DNA from: Bradyrhizobium liaoningense
GTDB taxonomy: Bacteria; Pseudomonadota; Alphaproteobacteria; Rhizobiales; Xanthobacteraceae
DNA: 64,000 bases
Assembly (NCBI RefSeq): GCF_018130825.1
Contig: NZ_JAFCJS010000001.1
Location: forward strand, 1 to 64,000
Direction: 5' to 3'
In this document: piece after piece, positions 10,348-18,853 of the stretch
Layout: each line of letters opens with the position of its first letter
Position numbering within the stretch: position 1 is the stretch's first letter
Notes under the pieces: model-generated
Database searches by the model: none
Told to the model about the DNA's origin: nothing
What the model saw: only the letters and a program-made list of their open reading frames with translations
Translations under genes and position numbers: made by a program

Positions 10348-11780
10348 CGCCGCTGTTGTGGACCCTCATCGCCATCCAGATCGTGATGGGCGTGTTCGAC
10401 ACCTTCTATCACCATGAATTCACCGAGCGCCTGGCCTGGCGTCCGTCTCAGCGTTTCGAGCTGAAGCTGCATGGCATCCGCAACATGCTTTATGCGCTGC
10501 TGTTCCTGCTGCTCGGCTGGCTCGAGGTCCATGGCGTGCTGGCGCTGCTGATCGTTGTTGTCCTGGTCGCCGAGATTGTCATCACGCTGATGGATTTCGT
10601 CGAGGAGGATCTGAGCCGAAAGCTGCCGCCGAGCGAGCGCATCAATCATACGCTGCTTGCGATCAATTACGGTGCCATTCTTGTGCTGCTGGTGCCTGTG
10701 CTGATCGCCTGGGCGATGCAGCCCGTCGGCGTGACCGTCGTCAATCAGGGCCTGCTCAGCATCGCCGCAACCGCCTGTGCGGTCGGCGCGGCGCTGTGCG
10801 GCGTCAGGGATTTTGCGGCGATGCGCCGGCTCGGCCGCATGCGAAGCGTGCCGTCGGCCGGACTTGTCGACAAGCTGCACGGCCGCAAGACCGTGCTGAT
10901 CACGGGCGCCACCGGCTTCATCGGCAGCCGCCTTGCCGCGAGCCTCAGCGGGGCGGGGCATCACGTCATCGCGCTGATCCGCAACCCCGCCAAGGCCGAC
11001 ATGCTGCCGCCGCCGGTGACGTTGATCACCAGCCTCGATCAGCTCGCCGCAGACACGCCAATCGATGCCATCGTCAATCTCGCCGGCGAGCCGATCGGCA
11101 ACGGCCTGTGGACCGAGGCAAAGCGGGCGAGGATCATCAGCTCGCGCATCGACATGACCGGCGAGGTCGTGAAGCTGATCGCGCGGCTCGAGCGCAAGCC
11201 CGAGGTGCTGGTCAGCGGCTCCGCGATCGGCTGGTACGGATTGTGGGCCGACCAGGTGTTGACGGAGTCGGCGAAGTCCCATGCCTGCTTCAGCCACGAG
11301 CTGTGCGCGGCCTGGGAGAAAGCGGCGCGGCCGGCGGAGGAGCTCGGCGTGCGCGTGGTCTATTTGCGCATCGGCCTCGTGCTCGGCACCGAGGGCGGCT
11401 TCATCACACGCATGCTGACGCCGTTCGAGTTCGGCCTCGGCGGCCCGCTCGGAACGGGGCGGCAGTGGATGTCCTGGATCGAGCGCGACGATCTGATCCG
11501 GCTGATCGCCTATGTGATCGCAACGCCCGACCTTTCAGGCCCCGTCAACGCCACGGCGCCTATCCCCGTCACCAACGCAAAGTTCACCGAAGAGCTCGGT
11601 CGCCGCCTGCATCGGCCCGCGGTGTTCCGCATTCCCGGCGGCCTGCTGCGCCGGATCGGCGGCGGCTTTGCCGACGAGCTTCTGCTCGGCGGTCAGCGCG
11701 TGCTGCCGAACAAGGCGCTGAGCCGTGGTTTTGTCTTTCGGCACGAGACGCTGCGCAGTGCGTTCGAGGCGATTTTGTGA
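10344..11780 (+). CDS. TIGR01777 (SDR39U1) oxidoreductase fused to an N-terminal membrane domain
   Basis: 478 aa. Residues 1-175 form a hydrophobic domain with about five membrane segments (around 1-20, 47-60, 63-82, 108-125, 136-153). It contains clustered polar residues HHE 23-25, H43, H63, E77, D84-E88 and H102. From about 183 a Rossmann fold begins (TVLITGATGFIGSRLA), followed by NLAGEPIGNGLWTEAKR, SGSAIGWYG and the C-terminal QRVLPNKALSRGF typical of TIGR01777/SDR39U1 proteins (usually about 300 aa). The SDR part should bind NAD(P); its substrate is unknown in the whole family. The long N-terminal membrane part is extra to the usual family length. The His/acid cluster could be a metal site, which is speculative. 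It overlaps the DUF4166 gene by ATGA. Confidence 0.85.
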   Translation: MTPLLWTLIAIQIVMGVFDTFYHHEFTERLAWRPSQRFELKLHGIRNMLYALLFLLLGWLEVHGVLALLIVVVLVAEIVITLMDFVEEDLSRKLPPSERINHTLLAINYGAILVLLVPVLIAWAMQPVGVTVVNQGLLSIAATACAVGAALCGVRDFAAMRRLGRMRSVPSAGLVDKLHGRKTVLITGATGFIGSRLAASLSGAGHHVIALIRNPAKADMLPPPVTLITSLDQLAADTPIDAIVNLAGEPIGNGLWTEAKRARIISSRIDMTGEVVKLIARLERKPEVLVSGSAIGWYGLWADQVLTESAKSHACFSHELCAAWEKAARPAEELGVRVVYLRIGLVLGTEGGFITRMLTPFEFGLGGPLGTGRQWMSWIERDDLIRLIAYVIATPDLSGPVNATAPIPVTNAKFTEELGRRLHRPAVFRIPGGLLRRIGGGFADELLLGGQRVLPNKALSRGFVFRHETLRSAFEAIL

Positions 11781-11784
11781 GACT

Positions 11785-12639
11785 TCAGGTGGTGGCTGCG
11801 CTCCGGAACGTCGCCGCCAACACGCGTAGCGCTGCCAGCTTGGCGGGATCGCTGACCTTCGAATGCAGCATTACCTTGGAGCTGCCGAGTTTCGGCAGCC
11901 TGTGCGCAGGCCCGATGTCGATCAGCCCGGGCGGCGCGATCCGCCGTGCCAGCGGCGCGATCGCAAGCCCAGCAAGCGCAGCGGCGACCACCGCCGTGAC
12001 GCCGCCGCCGACGAAGCGCTCGCGCCAGGCGAGGCCGGCCTTGTCGAGCGCGCGTATGGCGACGGCGCGGACGCCGCAGGGCGGGGCGAGCGTTGCGAGC
12101 GGCAGCGGTTCACCCTTCGGCAGGGTGAAGCGGCGTGACGCGAACCAGCCAAACTCGTCCTCGGCCAATTTCTCGCCGCCGCGGCGGCTGCCCTCCTGGC
12201 GGACGATCACCGCATCCAGCTCGCCCGCGTCATAGGCGTCCTGCATCTCGCGCGAGAAGCCGATGGTGACGGCGAGGGTGAGGTTTGACGACATCGCGTG
12301 CAGCCGTTCGAGCAGCGGCACCAGTTCGGGCCCCGCCGCGTGATCGGAGATGCCGAGCGAGAGCGACGGCGCAACGGGAGCCTCGCCCGACAGCGCGCGG
12401 TCATGCGCCGCCATCAGCGCGCGGGCGCGATCAAGGAACGCCGCGCCGTCGGCGGTGAGCCGGACTGCGCGCGGCGAACGTTCGACGAGCCGCTTGCCCA
12501 GCAGCGTCTCCAGCCGCTGCAGCTTCAGGCTGACCGCCGCCTGCGTCGTGCCGAGCGCTTCGGCGGCGCGGGTAAAGCTCTGGAGGTCGGCGACCAGAAG
12601 GAACGCCTGCACGGTGGCGATGTCGAGTGTTGCTGTCAT
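11785..12639 (-). CDS. LysR-family transcriptional regulator
   Basis: 284 aa LTTR. The N-terminal HTH (about 8-65: FLLVADLQSFTRAAEALGTTQAAVSLKLQRLETLLGKRLVER) is followed by a periplasmic-binding-protein-like ligand domain. It is divergent from the tautomerase gene, with a 111 nt shared spacer that holds an LTTR-type dyad 17 nt upstream of its start. Its stop lies four bases past the stop of the convergent SDR gene. By family habit it represses itself and controls the divergent neighbour in response to a small ligand; the ligand is not readable from sequence. Confidence 0.92.
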   Translation of the reverse strand: MTATLDIATVQAFLLVADLQSFTRAAEALGTTQAAVSLKLQRLETLLGKRLVERSPRAVRLTADGAAFLDRARALMAAHDRALSGEAPVAPSLSLGISDHAAGPELVPLLERLHAMSSNLTLAVTIGFSREMQDAYDAGELDAVIVRQEGSRRGGEKLAEDEFGWFASRRFTLPKGEPLPLATLAPPCGVRAVAIRALDKAGLAWRERFVGGGVTAVVAAALAGLAIAPLARRIAPPGLIDIGPAHRLPKLGSSKVMLHSKVSDPAKLAALRVLAATFRSAATT

Positions 12640-12655
12640 TATATATGGTTATCAC

Positions 12656-12680
12656 TGGTATCAGTATAGATAAGATACCA
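12656..12680. promoter_or_regulatory. LysR-type operator in the divergent spacer
   Basis: Perfect inverted repeat TGGTATC-N11-GATACCA at 12656-12662 and 12674-12680, inside the AT-rich lysR/tautomerase spacer. It fits the T-N11-A rule for LysR-type boxes. Its closeness to the lysR start suggests autorepression together with control of the tautomerase gene. Confidence 0.65.
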
Positions 12681-12750
12681 AAATGACAGCGGCAGGTCTA
12701 GTTTCTCACCAACGCCGCGCAAGTCGCGCAGCATATCGAGGAGAACGACC

Positions 12751-13173
12751 ATGCCCCTGATCACCGTGTCCTATAGCTCTTCCCGCCAGTCGGCCTCGCT
12801 GAAGGCCGACATCGCGGGCGCCGTGTCCGAGCTCACCGCAAAAATCCTGCACAAGGATCCAGGGGTGACCGCGATCATCGTGAAGTCGGTCGATGCCGGC
12901 GACTGGTTCGCCGGCGGCAGGTCCCTCGCCGAGCAGAAGCTCGCCAGCTACTGGATCGACATCCACGTCTCCGAGGGCACCAACACCAAGGACGAGAAGG
13001 CCGCCTATCTCGCCGCCATGTTCAAGCGCATGGCCGAGATCCTGGGGCCGTTGCATCCCGAAACCTATCTTCATGTCGACGAGGTCAAGGGCGACGCCTA
13101 CGGTTTTGGTGGCCTGACCCAGGAGCGGCGCTACATCGCCGGCAAGCTCGAGGTCGCGCTGAAGGCGGCGTGA
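12751..13173 (+). CDS. Tautomerase-superfamily protein
   Basis: 140 aa. It begins Met-Pro-Leu-Ile-Thr-Val, so removal of Met exposes the N-terminal proline used as catalytic base in the 4-oxalocrotonate tautomerase/MIF superfamily. The length is about twice that of 4-OT (62 aa), as in two-domain or cis-CaaD/MIF-sized members, and the middle contains DAGDWFAGG and HVSEGTNTKDEKAAYL. Substrate unknown. An RBS (GAGGAGAA) precedes the ATG. It lies divergent from the LysR gene, which is its likely regulator. Confidence 0.85.
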   Translation: MPLITVSYSSSRQSASLKADIAGAVSELTAKILHKDPGVTAIIVKSVDAGDWFAGGRSLAEQKLASYWIDIHVSEGTNTKDEKAAYLAAMFKRMAEILGPLHPETYLHVDEVKGDAYGFGGLTQERRYIAGKLEVALKAA

Positions 13174-13216
13174 CGTGGGAGGTCGCGGGTGAGCAATCTC
13201 ACCCGCGGCCTTGTCG

Positions 13217-13930
13217 TTAGCTCGCCGCGCGGAACTGAACTTCGGCGTTGTTGATGAAGCAGGTCTTGTCGAACAGTCTTAGATCCAGCGGGTTCGGCAG
13301 CCTGACATCGCTGATATCGGGGCAGGGCTTGACCGATGGATCGTACGATCGGTCAATCTGCGAGATGAAAACGACGATCAGCCCCTTGTCGCGCGCGAAG
13401 GATTTCAATGCGCGGACCTGAACAGTCAGGTCAGGGTTTTCCCGCCGCTGGTCGAGCAGTTGCAGATAGTCGATCACCACGACTGTGCTTCGCGGCGCCA
13501 AAGCCATCTGCTTGACGACGTAATCGGCGCTGATCGCGTCGGAGCAATCGACCTCGAACAATTTATCGAATTGTGCCGGCTCCACGCCAATCGCGCGAAG
13601 GCGATCCAGGACGTCTTGCTCGGTATATTCGAGCGAGAAGAACGCGGCGCGATGGCCCGACTTCATGGCTTCGACGGCAAGTTCGAGGCTCATCAGCGTC
13701 TTGCCCTGGCCGGGACGCGCCCCGACCAGCACCAGATCGCCCGGCCGGAATTGCGGAAACAGTTTGCTCGCCGGCGTCAGTGCGGCTGCTTTGGCCGCGA
13801 GCATGCTCCAGGCGGAAAAGCCTTCCGTCGCGGCGACGCGGTCAAGCGCGTCGTGGAGCGGAATGCTGGCTTCGCGGGACAGGCGCTTCGCCTTGCGCTT
13901 CAGATGGTAGATGGGCGCAGACAGTCTCAT
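13217..13930 (-). CDS. Small DnaB-like RecA-fold ATPase with N-terminal helical domain
   Basis: 237 aa. Residues 55-237 match the C-terminal helicase half of DnaB: Walker A GARPGQGKT (70-78), FFSLEYTEQDV, Walker B VVVIDYLQLL (150-159), the SQIDR motif (190-194) and PDISDVRLPNPLD, which corresponds to the P-loop partner segment before the arginine finger in DnaB. The DnaB N-terminal primase-interaction domain is absent. Instead residues 8-46 (YHLKRKAKRLSREASIPLHD.. GFSAWSML) form a short helical motif that resembles the small domain called glyoxalase-related in Pfam. The ATG at 13930 has GGGAGG 7 nt upstream; earlier in-frame codons give a low-complexity tail and are rejected. A helicase or RecA/KaiC-type ATPase role is inferred; the biological job is unknown. 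Confidence 0.85.
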   Translation of the reverse strand: MRLSAPIYHLKRKAKRLSREASIPLHDALDRVAATEGFSAWSMLAAKAAALTPASKLFPQFRPGDLVLVGARPGQGKTLMSLELAVEAMKSGHRAAFFSLEYTEQDVLDRLRAIGVEPAQFDKLFEVDCSDAISADYVVKQMALAPRSTVVVIDYLQLLDQRRENPDLTVQVRALKSFARDKGLIVVFISQIDRSYDPSVKPCPDISDVRLPNPLDLRLFDKTCFINNAEVQFRAAS

Positions 13931-14129
13931 CGTAAAAACCTCCCATTGCGAGCATGGATCGCAACCCCTCCTTATGCCTGGCGCTCGAACAGTCGGCCGA
14001 TGATCAACTCGCCCGGCATGAGGTCTGCTTTCCCGGCGGAGGGGGGAGGCGTGGGCGGCACCGAAACAAAGCGTAGCTGATTCCGCCGCCGCAGAGAACG
14101 AGAGCCGTGCACGGCGAACAGGAAAGCGC

Positions 14130-14867
14130 CTAGGCGGCCGTCTCCGGCAGCAGCGCGCGTGTCGGCCCGAACAGCTGCTCGAACGCCTGGCGCAGCGCGA
14201 CGTCGACATCGGCCATGGTCACGAGCTGGCCGAGATCGACCAGCGAGGTGACGCCGTAGCGCGGGTCGGCGACGCCGCAGGGCACGATGCCGGCGAAATG
14301 CGACAGCTCCGGCTCGACATTGATGGCGATGCCGTGGAACGACACCCAGCGCTTCAGCCGGACGCCGATCGCGGCGATCTTGTCCTCGTGCTCGGGCCCC
14401 TTGTCGGGCCGTTTCACCCAGACGCCGACCCGGTCCTCGCGCCGTTCACCGCGGACGTTGAAGGCGGCCAGCGTCTTCAGGATCAGCTCCTCCAGGCTCG
14501 CGACATAGGCCCGCACGTCAGGGCGGCGGCGCTTGAGGTCGAGCATGATGTAGGCCACCCGCTGTCCGGGTCCGTGATAGGTGAGCTGCCCGCCGCGCCC
14601 GGTGGCAAAGGTCGGGAATCGGGCATCGAGCAGGTCTGATTCCTTGCCGGAGGTGCCGGAGGTGTAGAGCGGGGGGTGTTCGAGCAGCCAGACCAGCTCG
14701 GGGGCCTCGCCCGCGGCAATCGCCGCAACGCGCGCCTCCATGGCGGCCACGGCCTCGGGATAGGGCACCGGCGTGTCCGAGATTCGCCACTCGACGGGCG
14801 CGGCGTCTGAGGCGGAAAACGACGTCAAATCGAGGTCTTGGCGGGGGTTTTGGGGCGAATTAACCAT
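14130..14867 (-). CDS. lipB: Octanoyl-[acyl carrier protein]:protein N-octanoyltransferase
   Basis: 245 aa LipB. The family motifs are in order: [48 protein letters not shown] with the conserved lysine, and the catalytic cysteine in FAGIVPCGV. It transfers octanoyl from ACP to lipoyl domains of 2-oxoacid dehydrogenases and GcvH in the cytosol, the first step of lipoate assembly; lipA is not in the window. The N-terminal 25 residues are extra but common in alphaproteobacterial versions. It is divergent from the FliN-like gene with an 82 nt spacer. Confidence 0.96.
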   Translation of the reverse strand: MVNSPQNPRQDLDLTSFSASDAAPVEWRISDTPVPYPEAVAAMEARVAAIAAGEAPELVWLLEHPPLYTSGTSGKESDLLDARFPTFATGRGGQLTYHGPGQRVAYIMLDLKRRRPDVRAYVASLEELILKTLAAFNVRGERREDRVGVWVKRPDKGPEHEDKIAAIGVRLKRWVSFHGIAINVEPELSHFAGIVPCGVADPRYGVTSLVDLGQLVTMADVDVALRQAFEQLFGPTRALLPETAA

Positions 14868-14875
14868 TGGCTAAC
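14860..14875. promoter_or_regulatory. Candidate CtrA-type site between lipB and the fliN-like gene
   Basis: TTAA-CCATTGG-CTAAC at 14860-14875 matches the CtrA full-site pattern TTAA-N7-TTAAC with one mismatch. It lies about 75 nt upstream of the FliN-like start and overlaps the lipB start codon. CtrA control of motility genes is established in alphaproteobacteria; its action here is inferred from one motif only. Confidence 0.4.
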
Positions 14876-14949
14876 CATAACGTGGTGATGATCTCGGGAG
14901 CAAATGCCAAGTCCTTTGGCGCAAGTCCCAAGTTGCGGCGGTCCTGACA

Positions 14950-15192
14950 GTGCCCACTCTCGATAAAGTCACCGTGGATCTCATGGTCGTCCTCGGGACC
15001 ACCACGATGCCGATCCATCAAGTATTACGTCTTTCCCGCGGCGCCATCATCGAGCTGGACGCAACCGAGGCCGACGAGGTCAGGGTGTTGGCCAATAATC
15101 TCCCCGTAGCCTCCGGCGTCGTGCTGGTCGATCGCAACCGGATCGCGGTCGAGGTCAAGCAGATGCTGCCGCGCTCGCCGGGGACCCGATAG
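14950..15192 (+). CDS. FliN-like flagellar motor switch (SpoA-domain) protein
   Basis: 80 aa, essentially one SpoA/FliN C-ring domain: VDLMVVLGTTTMPIHQVLRLSRGAIIELD followed by NNLPVASGVVLVDRNRIAVEVKQML. FliN forms the base of the C-ring with FliM and FliG and takes part in switching and export. The start is GTG; the first in-frame stop upstream is at 14878, and no ATG lies between. No other flagellar gene is next to it, so it is a solitary copy; whether it acts in a motor or is an accessory paralogue cannot be told here. Confidence 0.87.
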   Translation: MPTLDKVTVDLMVVLGTTTMPIHQVLRLSRGAIIELDATEADEVRVLANNLPVASGVVLVDRNRIAVEVKQMLPRSPGTR

Positions 15193-15335
15193 GACCGATC
15201 CGGGCAGGGATGGGGATTTTTCCTGCCAAGCTTGTGGAATTCAGGGCCTTTGCAGGCTTGTATCCCCCTGATGGATTTGTTAGATCGGCGGCCGCTGATC
15301 CGGCCACCCGAACGACCTCAGGCCGGCATCTCCTA

Positions 15336-15420
15336 GCGCTCGTGGCGGAACTGGTAGACGCGCTGCCTTGAGGTGGCAGTGGGTAACACCGTGGGGGTTC
15401 GAGTCCCTCCGAGCGCACCA
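15336..15420 (+). tRNA. tRNA-Leu (anticodon GAG)
   Basis: 85 nt cloverleaf with encoded CCA. The acceptor arm GCGCTCG pairs with CGAGCGC, the D arm follows (GGCGGAACTGGTAGACGC), and the anticodon stem CTGCC/GGCAG encloses the loop TTGAGGT with GAG in the centre. A long variable arm (TGGGTAACACCGT) marks a class II tRNA, and the T arm has GGTTCGAGTCC. It reads CUY leucine codons. It marks the edge of the accessory-looking 15.4-20 kb block; no repeat of its 3' end was found downstream that would mark an attachment site. Confidence 0.97.
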
Positions 15421-15876
15421 TACGGCGGATCGCGCCGCTTTGGCCGGGGTAGCGGACTGTTTCCGCCGAAATACTCTCGCAGATGAAATCAATGATCTGA
15501 TCACGCAAGTGGTGGCATCGGACGACAGATGCCTCTGGGCGAAGCGACTCAACCAATCTGATTTGCCGAGATTGGCCACGGCAGCCTGGCGCGGCGGCGG
15601 TCCCCAATCGATTTTGTCGAAGTCGCCCAATCGGGATTGAGATAGTCGATCGCCACGATCGACGTGCTGCCGAATTTCGAATGACGGACGCGCCCGCGGT
15701 TCCGACCCGATGCCCAGATTTGATCGCGAAGGCTGGCCGATCGACATCTTCATATTGCATTTATCTGCTACTACACCCTATAATTGATCAACTCCAAGAG
15801 ATGCGAAATATCGGTCGGTGGCTTCCGGGTCCGAACGCGGGCGGCTGGAGTCGAGCACCTTTGCAAGGAGGGCAGC
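15421..15876. other. Gene-free stretch after tRNA-Leu
   Basis: About 450 nt without a convincing gene. All open frames here lack an RBS and family resemblance. On the minus strand around 15635-15680 a short segment reads STSIVAIDYLNPDW, which recalls the start of KTSC-type domains; it is not followed by the rest of the domain and may be a decayed remnant. The right third is AT-richer and contains ATAATTGATCAACTCC, which could hold the lipase promoter. Confidence 0.5.
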
Positions 15877-17052
15877 ATGACGCTCAAGTCGGGATTCCAA
15901 TTCGCGGAGGCGCAACTTCTGCTCGAGATGGCGCAGCATGCCTACGCCGGCACGCCATCGCTGACCGAAGCGGTGGCAACCTGCGGCGTGCCCCCCGTGC
16001 CCAATCCGAGCCCAAATTGGGCGATCCGCAAGGACCTTACCCCGACGAGTGCCACGCTATTGGATAACTACTGGCAGGTCTGGCAGAACCAGAGTGACAC
16101 CACCCAATACGCGATCGCAGTGCGCGGCACGGTCGCCAGTGCGTCCAGCGTGCTGGCCGACCTGCTGTTCCCTCTGATCAACGCGCGCTTTGACGTGACG
16201 CTCGGTTCGATCTCGCTGCCGTTCTATCTCGCCCGCGATGAGGGTGACAGTGCGGTGAAGGCCGGTGTGCATTCGGGCTTCGCTCTGAGTTTGCTGCTCA
16301 TGCTCTTCACCACCGATAGCCCGTTGTTCGTGACGTTGGGGCTGCTCGCGGAGCAGGGCAGCGACGTCTATATCACCGGGCACAGCCAGGGTGCCTCGAT
16401 CGCGACGCTGCTCACCTCGCTGGTCCGGCACTCGACGGATGTTTTCAAGGGGCCGTCCTACAAGACCTATACCTTCGCGCCCGCCAAGGCCGGCAACGAC
16501 CATTACGCATACGATCACGCGCGGCTTGCCGCGGTTGACGGATACGCTTGGGCGGTGACGTCAACGCAGGACTGGGTGCCGCAGGCGCCGTTTGCCCTGG
16601 AGTGGATATCGGACCTCAACACGCCAAATCCGTTGCGCGGGTTCAACGGCAGTCCCAATCCTGAGGCAATGATCGCGCTCGGCAGCGTGGTCACCGACGG
16701 TGAGAGCGCGGTCAATCGCGTTCGCGACGATGCGGTGAGGCGGCTCAAGCAACGGGTCGAGAGTCTCTCTCGGAGACTGACATCCGAGACGATCCATTTG
16801 AACGCCGCCGATCTCGGCGCGGCAACCGCCGCCCCGATCACGGGATCAACGATCTCGGATGTGATCCAGCAGATCCTCGACCAGATTCAGGCCTCGCTGA
16901 ACTATGCTGATGCCGGTGCGCTGCTGCCGCTCTTCGCCATCCCGGGCGGCAACCCGTCCGATGGGACGCCGGGATGCCAGAAGCTGGACTATTTCTGGCA
17001 GCACCACCTCGGCAACTACCTGAAATACATGAAGCAGCAGTATGGCGGCTGA
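15877..17052 (+). CDS. Class 3 lipase-like alpha/beta hydrolase
   Basis: 391 aa. The nucleophile elbow GHSQG is at 168-172 (Ser170), preceded by AIAVRGT (79-85), the usual oxyanion segment of lipase_3 proteins, and VHSGF at 131-135. The catalytic Asp and His should lie in the region with NDHYAYDH and the later part, but cannot be fixed by eye. No signal peptide is visible. The ATG at 15877 has AAGGAGGG 5 nt upstream; an in-frame start 93 nt earlier adds an unlikely tail. Ester or lipid hydrolysis is inferred from the fold; the substrate is unknown. It is a single gene next to tRNA-Leu, in a region with signs of accessory content. Confidence 0.83.
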   Translation: MTLKSGFQFAEAQLLLEMAQHAYAGTPSLTEAVATCGVPPVPNPSPNWAIRKDLTPTSATLLDNYWQVWQNQSDTTQYAIAVRGTVASASSVLADLLFPLINARFDVTLGSISLPFYLARDEGDSAVKAGVHSGFALSLLLMLFTTDSPLFVTLGLLAEQGSDVYITGHSQGASIATLLTSLVRHSTDVFKGPSYKTYTFAPAKAGNDHYAYDHARLAAVDGYAWAVTSTQDWVPQAPFALEWISDLNTPNPLRGFNGSPNPEAMIALGSVVTDGESAVNRVRDDAVRRLKQRVESLSRRLTSETIHLNAADLGAATAAPITGSTISDVIQQILDQIQASLNYADAGALLPLFAIPGGNPSDGTPGCQKLDYFWQHHLGNYLKYMKQQYGG

Positions 17053-17122
17053 GCCGGGAATGATAGCCGGATGGCACGGCGCGCTCGTGCTGTAGAGTCC
17101 CCCTGGCGGCGCGGTGGCGTCG

Positions 17123-17449
17123 TCAATTGGCACTCAGAAAACTTCCAGCATGGTCGCTCCGCAGCGGCTCCCAAACCTCGATATCGCGATCGCGTGCGAG
17201 CAGTGCGGGAAGCGCCTCATGCCAGGCGTCTCGATAGGATCGCTTGATCTGAACGTTCACGACCTCGTCATGGCTCTCCCAGGTCTCGTAGAGCATGAAG
17301 CGATTTTCGGACGCCGGATCGCGATGCAGGACCGCCTGATGAAACGTCGGCTCGTTTCTCATCGCGTCGAGCACCGCCCCGAGCAGTCGCAGAAAATTCG
17401 TGCGCTGCTCGGGCACGACGTCAAACTTGATGACGTAGGTGACCGGCAT
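17123..17449 (-). CDS. Antibiotic biosynthesis monooxygenase (ABM/YgiN-like) domain protein
   Basis: 108 aa ferredoxin-like alpha+beta barrel protein. It begins [22 protein letters not shown], then [36 protein letters not shown], the typical ABM pattern (first strand, then helix, then yETWes). Family members are small dimers that act as quinol or polyketide monooxygenases, haem-degrading enzymes or simple stress proteins. The ATG at 17449 has GGAGAAG 4 nt upstream. It is divergent from the flavoprotein gene with a long spacer. Function beyond fold is not assignable. Confidence 0.85.
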   Translation of the reverse strand: MPVTYVIKFDVVPEQRTNFLRLLGAVLDAMRNEPTFHQAVLHRDPASENRFMLYETWESHDEVVNVQIKRSYRDAWHEALPALLARDRDIEVWEPLRSDHAGSFLSAN

Positions 17450-17844
17450 GGTGCTTCTCCTTGGCATGTGCTTGGCGGCGGACGCACCGGTGTCCCCGGG
17501 GCGTCGGTCTTGCCCGGGAAGAGTGCTTCACGAGACCGCGCTTGGTCGATTACCTCGCAGGTCAAAAACACGCTGACATGCGGCGAGAATTGACCGCGGA
17601 CGGAGTTACGGCGGGAGCAGGTGATAATCGCGGCCCGCAGCCCGGTTCATCGCGCGCTTGGAACCGCGAGCCGCACCTCAAGGTTGGTCACACGGGTATC
17701 GATCTGGCGAGGAGCCGGCATGATGGTGATCGACCTTCGCGATGGAATGCGGCCCGTCAGCCTGCCGCTGGCGCAAAACGCCACGCGCGTAGCGAGGACG
17801 AGCCGCGAGAGGACCGGCGCAAGACTTCAGGATTCATCCCCCTC
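17450..17844. other. Leader region before the CPVC flavoprotein, with a possible 42-codon ORF
   Basis: A 395 nt spacer. A short plus-strand frame from ATG 17720 to TGA 17848 (42 aa, starts [10 protein letters not shown]) has GAGGAG 6 nt upstream and overlaps the flavoprotein start by ATGA. It could be a leader peptide that couples translation of the flavoprotein. Without conservation data it remains a possibility. The rest shows no gene. Confidence 0.35.
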
Positions 17845-18747
17845 ATGAGCGGCACGCAGGTGTTCGACTGCATCGTCATCGGGGGCGGCCCGGCCGGATT
17901 GATGGCCGCGATCTATCTGGCGCGCTTCCGTCGCCGCGTCTGCGTGGTGGACGCAGGTGCGAGCCGCGCCGCGCTGATCCCGCGCAGTCACAACGTCCCC
18001 GGCTTCGTCCACGGCCTGTCCGGTGACGAGCTGATCGCGCGCATGTCGGCGCAACTGGACGAACTCGCCGTCATGCGCGTGGAGGCCGAGATCACGGCGT
18101 TGCAACGTCACGACCGCGGTTTTCAGGCGAGTTGGAACGGCGGTGCGCACGGTGCCGCCACCGTCATTCTCGCCTGCGGGATCGTCGATACCCATCCGCC
18201 ATTCGAGCAATGGCGTGCCGCGGTCACCGACGGGCTGTTGCGCTATTGTCCGGTCTGCGACGCCTTCGAGGCGCGCGGCCGCCGCATCGGCGTCGTCGGC
18301 CCGCTTCACCGTGCCGCCGGCAAGGCGCTGTTCCTGCGCGGCTACTCGCGTCATGTGACGCTGCTCGCAACCCGGCGGGATGACGACGAGGCCGCAAGTT
18401 CAGAACTGGCCAAGGCGGGGGTCCAGGTCGTGGTTGCGCCCGACCTGCGTTTGCGACGAAGCGACGACAGCCTTGAAGCGGTCTTCGCCGGTGGCCGGAC
18501 GGCGCGCTTCGACGTGGTCTATCCCGCGATGGGAGCGGAGGTGCGCTCGCAGCTCGCGATGTCGTTGGGCGCCGAGCATACCGGGGAGGGCTACCTCAAG
18601 GTCGACGACCAACAGCGCACCTCGATCAATGGGCTCTTTGGCATCGGCGACGTCGTCACCGACCTGCACCAGATCTCGGTCGCGTTCGGCCACGCGGCGG
18701 TTGCCGCCTGCACGATCCATCACAGTCTGCCGCGGCGCCTGGCCTGA
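17845..18747 (+). CDS. Thioredoxin-reductase-like NAD(P)/FAD oxidoreductase
   Basis: 300 aa. The FAD-binding Rossmann motif [19 protein letters not shown] is at 8-26, the redox-active CPVC within [13 protein letters not shown] lies near residue 135, and the C-terminal [20 protein letters not shown] is the second FAD motif. The architecture is that of low-molecular-weight thioredoxin reductases. The NADPH-binding loop is unusual: after [14 protein letters not shown] the common GxGxxA/G glycines are replaced (GPLHRA), so cofactor use may differ. It reduces a disulfide or similar substrate in the cytosol. It is followed at 106 nt by the copper-binding protein gene, so a link to metal or redox stress is inferred. 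Confidence 0.88.
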   Translation: MSGTQVFDCIVIGGGPAGLMAAIYLARFRRRVCVVDAGASRAALIPRSHNVPGFVHGLSGDELIARMSAQLDELAVMRVEAEITALQRHDRGFQASWNGGAHGAATVILACGIVDTHPPFEQWRAAVTDGLLRYCPVCDAFEARGRRIGVVGPLHRAAGKALFLRGYSRHVTLLATRRDDDEAASSELAKAGVQVVVAPDLRLRRSDDSLEAVFAGGRTARFDVVYPAMGAEVRSQLAMSLGAEHTGEGYLKVDDQQRTSINGLFGIGDVVTDLHQISVAFGHAAVAACTIHHSLPRRLA

Positions 18748-18853
18748 CCGATCTCTGGTCAAGTCTCACAATCGTGGGGAACCAGGAACCAAGCGCGGTG
18801 GCTGGCCTTGGTTGAGCGGGCGTGGGCGACGTCTGCCGAACTGGAGTAACCGC

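Noticed and set aside
15336..17052. Integration site for a genomic island at tRNA-Leu
   Set aside because: No integrase and no repeat of the tRNA 3' end was seen within the window; the lipase block may be accessory but not by this route on present evidence.
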